Shown here: piece after piece, positions 62,422 through 64,000 of the stretch | Layout: each line of letters starts with the position of its first letter | Numbering within the stretch: the stretch's first letter is position 1 | Source: Saccharopolyspora gloriosae | GTDB lineage: Bacteria > Actinomycetota > Actinomycetes > Mycobacteriales > Pseudonocardiaceae | DNA: 64,000 nucleotides | NCBI RefSeq assembly: GCF_022828475.1 | Contig: NZ_CP059557.1 | Span: 1,240,001-1,304,000, forward strand | Direction of reading: 5' to 3' | The notes under the pieces: model-generated | The model's database searches: none | Told to the model about the DNA's origin: nothing | What the model saw: the letters and a program-made list of their open reading frames with translations, nothing else | Program-made: the position numbers and the translations under genes

Positions 62422-62748
62422 ATGCGAGGCGTGAGCGACACCGACGACACCGGCCCGGCCGGCTCCGCGAACACCGAACAGGTTCGACTGACCGCCTGGG
62501 TGCACGGGCACGTGCAAGGCGTCGGGTTCCGCTGGTGGACCCGGGCGCGCGCCCTCGAACTCGGCCTGGTCGGCAGCGCCACGAACCTGCCCGCCAGCCG
62601 TGTCGAGGTCGTAGCCGAAGGCCCGCGCGATGCCTGCCAACGACTGCTCACCGCGCTGCGCTCCACCGGCACCCCGGGCCAGGTCGACCACGTCGCCGAA
62701 CAGTGGACCGTCCCGAAGGGCGACCGAACCGGCTTCGTCGAACGCTGA
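62422..62748 (+). CDS. acyP: Acylphosphatase
   Basis: A 108-residue enzyme that hydrolyses acyl phosphates. The signature [18 protein letters not shown] contains the phosphate-binding arginine, and the second motif [20 protein letters not shown] contains the catalytic asparagine. The N-terminus is about 15 residues longer than average. ATG 62422 has GGAGG at 62409-62413; a GTG three codons later is possible. Its position directly before smc is as in mycobacteria. Confidence 0.93.
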   Translation: MRGVSDTDDTGPAGSANTEQVRLTAWVHGHVQGVGFRWWTRARALELGLVGSATNLPASRVEVVAEGPRDACQRLLTALRSTGTPGQVDHVAEQWTVPKGDRTGFVER

Positions 62749-62815
62749 CCCCCCGGCTCGCACGGGAACGGCCCACTAGCCGGCTCGCGCCGGTGAAGGA
62801 GCTGATCCCGCCGAC

Positions 62816-62936
62816 GAGGTGAATGGTCCACTTGCCCGGTCCTACCGGGCGAGGGAGGCATCGACCTGATCCAGCTGGAGGAGTGAACGGCCCGTTAGAC
62901 CGGTCGCGCCGGGCCAAGGGGGCATTGACCTCAGGT
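62816..62936. repeat. Family 2 three-stem palindromic element, copy c
   Basis: Outer arms gaggtgaatg and cattgacctc pair with one mismatch, as in copy a. Inside lie gcccgg/ccgggc and ggcccg/cgccgggcc hairpins. A shorter related piece precedes it at about 62768-62800. It lies between acyP and smc, genes usually thought of as co-transcribed. Confidence 0.75.
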
Positions 62937-63054
62937 GGTGCGCGTGTCGGCGGGGAGGGCTCGGCGCGGTTCTGCGAGGTGGTGAACATCGCGGCGGGTA
63001 CGCTCTGCCGAACGCCGCACGCAGGAAGTACTCGCGGGAAGGTCGATCGCAGCC

Positions 63055-64000
63055 GTGCACTTGAAGAGCCTGACGCTCAAAGGGTTCAAATCCTTCGCCT
63101 CGGCCACCACGCTGCGCTTCGAACCCGGCATCACCTGCGTGGTCGGCCCCAACGGCTCCGGCAAGTCCAACGTGCTGGACGCGCTGCGCTGGGTGATGGG
63201 CGAGCAGGGCGCGAAGGACCTGCGCGGCGGCAAGATGGAGGACGTCATCTTCGCCGGCACCTCCGGCCGCGCCCCGCTGGGCCGCGCCGAGGTCACCCTC
63301 ACCATCGACAACGCCGACGGCGCGTTGCCCATCGAGTACACCGAAGTCTCGATCACCCGCCGGATGTACCGCGACGGCGCCAGCGAGTACGAGATCAACG
63401 GCAACAGCTGCCGCCTCATGGACGTGCAGGAACTGCTGTCGGACTCCGGTATCGGCCGCGAAATGCACGTCATCGTCGGCCAGGGCCAGCTCGCGTCGAT
63501 CCTGCAGGCCAAGCCCGATGAGCACCGCAGGCTCATCGAAGAGGCCGCGGGCGTGCTCAAGCACCGCAAGCGCAAAGAGAAGGCGCTGCGCAAGCTCGAC
63601 GCGATGCAGGCCAACCTGACCCGGTTGACCGACCTCACCGGCGAACTGCGCCGCCAGCTCAAACCCCTCGGCAAGCAGGCCGAGATCGCGCGCAAGGCGC
63701 AGACCGTGCAGGCCGACCTGCGGGACGCGCGGCTGCGGCTGATCGCCGACGACCTGCTGTCCTCCCGCGCCGAACTGGCCCGCGACCAGGCCGATCAGGA
63801 AGAGGCCAAGACCAAGCGGGCCGAGGTCGAACGCGGCCTCCAGTTCGCCCAGTCCGAGGAGAAGGGCCTGGAGGAGAAGGTCGCGGCCGACGCGCCGCGG
63901 CTCAACCGCGCCCAGGACACCTGGTACCGGCTGTCCGCGCTGGAAGAACGCCTGCACGGCACGCTGCGGCTCGCCGCCGAACGCCACAAGCACCTCACCG
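63055..64000 (+). CDS. smc: Chromosome segregation protein SMC, 3'-truncated by window edge
   Basis: The condensin ATPase that organises the chromosome. The first 315 codons are present. The N-terminal head starts [20 protein letters not shown], with Walker [19 protein letters not shown] (residues about 31-38), [17 protein letters not shown] and the Q-loop region [23 protein letters not shown]-like [13 protein letters not shown] leads into the coiled coil. GTG 63055 is preceded by GGAAGG at 63037-63042. The frame runs open to the window end. Confidence 0.96.
   Translation, partial: MHLKSLTLKGFKSFASATTLRFEPGITCVVGPNGSGKSNVLDALRWVMGEQGAKDLRGGKMEDVIFAGTSGRAPLGRAEVTLTIDNADGALPIEYTEVSITRRMYRDGASEYEINGNSCRLMDVQELLSDSGIGREMHVIVGQGQLASILQAKPDEHRRLIEEAAGVLKHRKRKEKALRKLDAMQANLTRLTDLTGELRRQLKPLGKQAEIARKAQTVQADLRDARLRLIADDLLSSRAELARDQADQEEAKTKRAEVERGLQFAQSEEKGLEEKVAADAPRLNRAQDTWYRLSALEERLHGTLRLAAERHKHLT

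Overview
The window is high-GC DNA (roughly 70% by eye) with many GTG starts and dense short-spaced genes, so it is from an actinobacterium. The order gpsA, ddl, DUF3515, thiL, ung, DAK2, recG, pyc, rsmD, coaD, Rv2927c-like, DUF177, rpmF, rnc, mutM, acyP, smc matches the order known from Mycobacterium tuberculosis. The XRE/DUF397 pair, the EspC-like/DUF3558/PPE-like/EspG module and the polymorphic T7SS-type proteins point to Pseudonocardiaceae (Saccharopolyspora or Amycolatopsis type). That family placement is inference from gene content, not from a search.

From 1 to 28.6 kb the window is mostly a conserved housekeeping segment. It covers glycerol-3-phosphate dehydrogenase (5' end outside the window), a PLP gamma-lyase, cysteine dioxygenase and a MocR regulator (sulfur/B6 theme), D-Ala-D-Ala ligase, a DUF3515 membrane protein, an Lrp ligand-binding domain, ThiL, an MHS transporter and uracil-DNA glycosylase. 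It continues with an Rv1733c-like membrane protein, ribosomal L28, a FakA-like DAK2 protein, RecG, pyruvate carboxylase, a SAM methyltransferase, an L,D-transpeptidase, RsmD, CoaD, a GNAT enzyme, a secreted RNase Sa-like enzyme, an Rv2927c-like coiled-coil protein, DUF177-L32-RNase III and MutM.

From 28.6 to 62.4 kb about 34 kb of accessory genes lie between mutM and acyP-smc, which are nearly adjacent in M. tuberculosis. First comes a surface glycan block: a secreted GH27 alpha-galactosidase, two PMT/ArnT-like glycosyltransferases, a GT2-GtrA fusion and a two-component system. Then come asnB; a complete kdp potassium operon (kdpFABCDE) preceded by an unannotated-type 27-codon membrane micro-ORF; an XRE-DUF397 pair; an SseB-like/WXG-like/T7SS-signal array with three tandem paralogous small proteins, one frameshifted; an ESX-type substrate/chaperone module without secretion machinery; a sugar porter coupled to a kinase; and two membrane-anchored surface proteins, one with an NBR1-type Ig domain. 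The 3' end is acylphosphatase and the first 315 codons of smc.

The intergenic DNA is the least explained part. One family of about 190-bp imperfect palindromic elements occurs in five near-complete copies in both orientations, plus two fragments. A second family of about 110-bp elements has an outer stem enclosing two hairpins and occurs three times plus a fragment. A 144-bp element with perfect 23-bp inverted ends and several strong terminator hairpins complete the picture. No tRNA, rRNA, CRISPR array, transposase or integrase was recognised.
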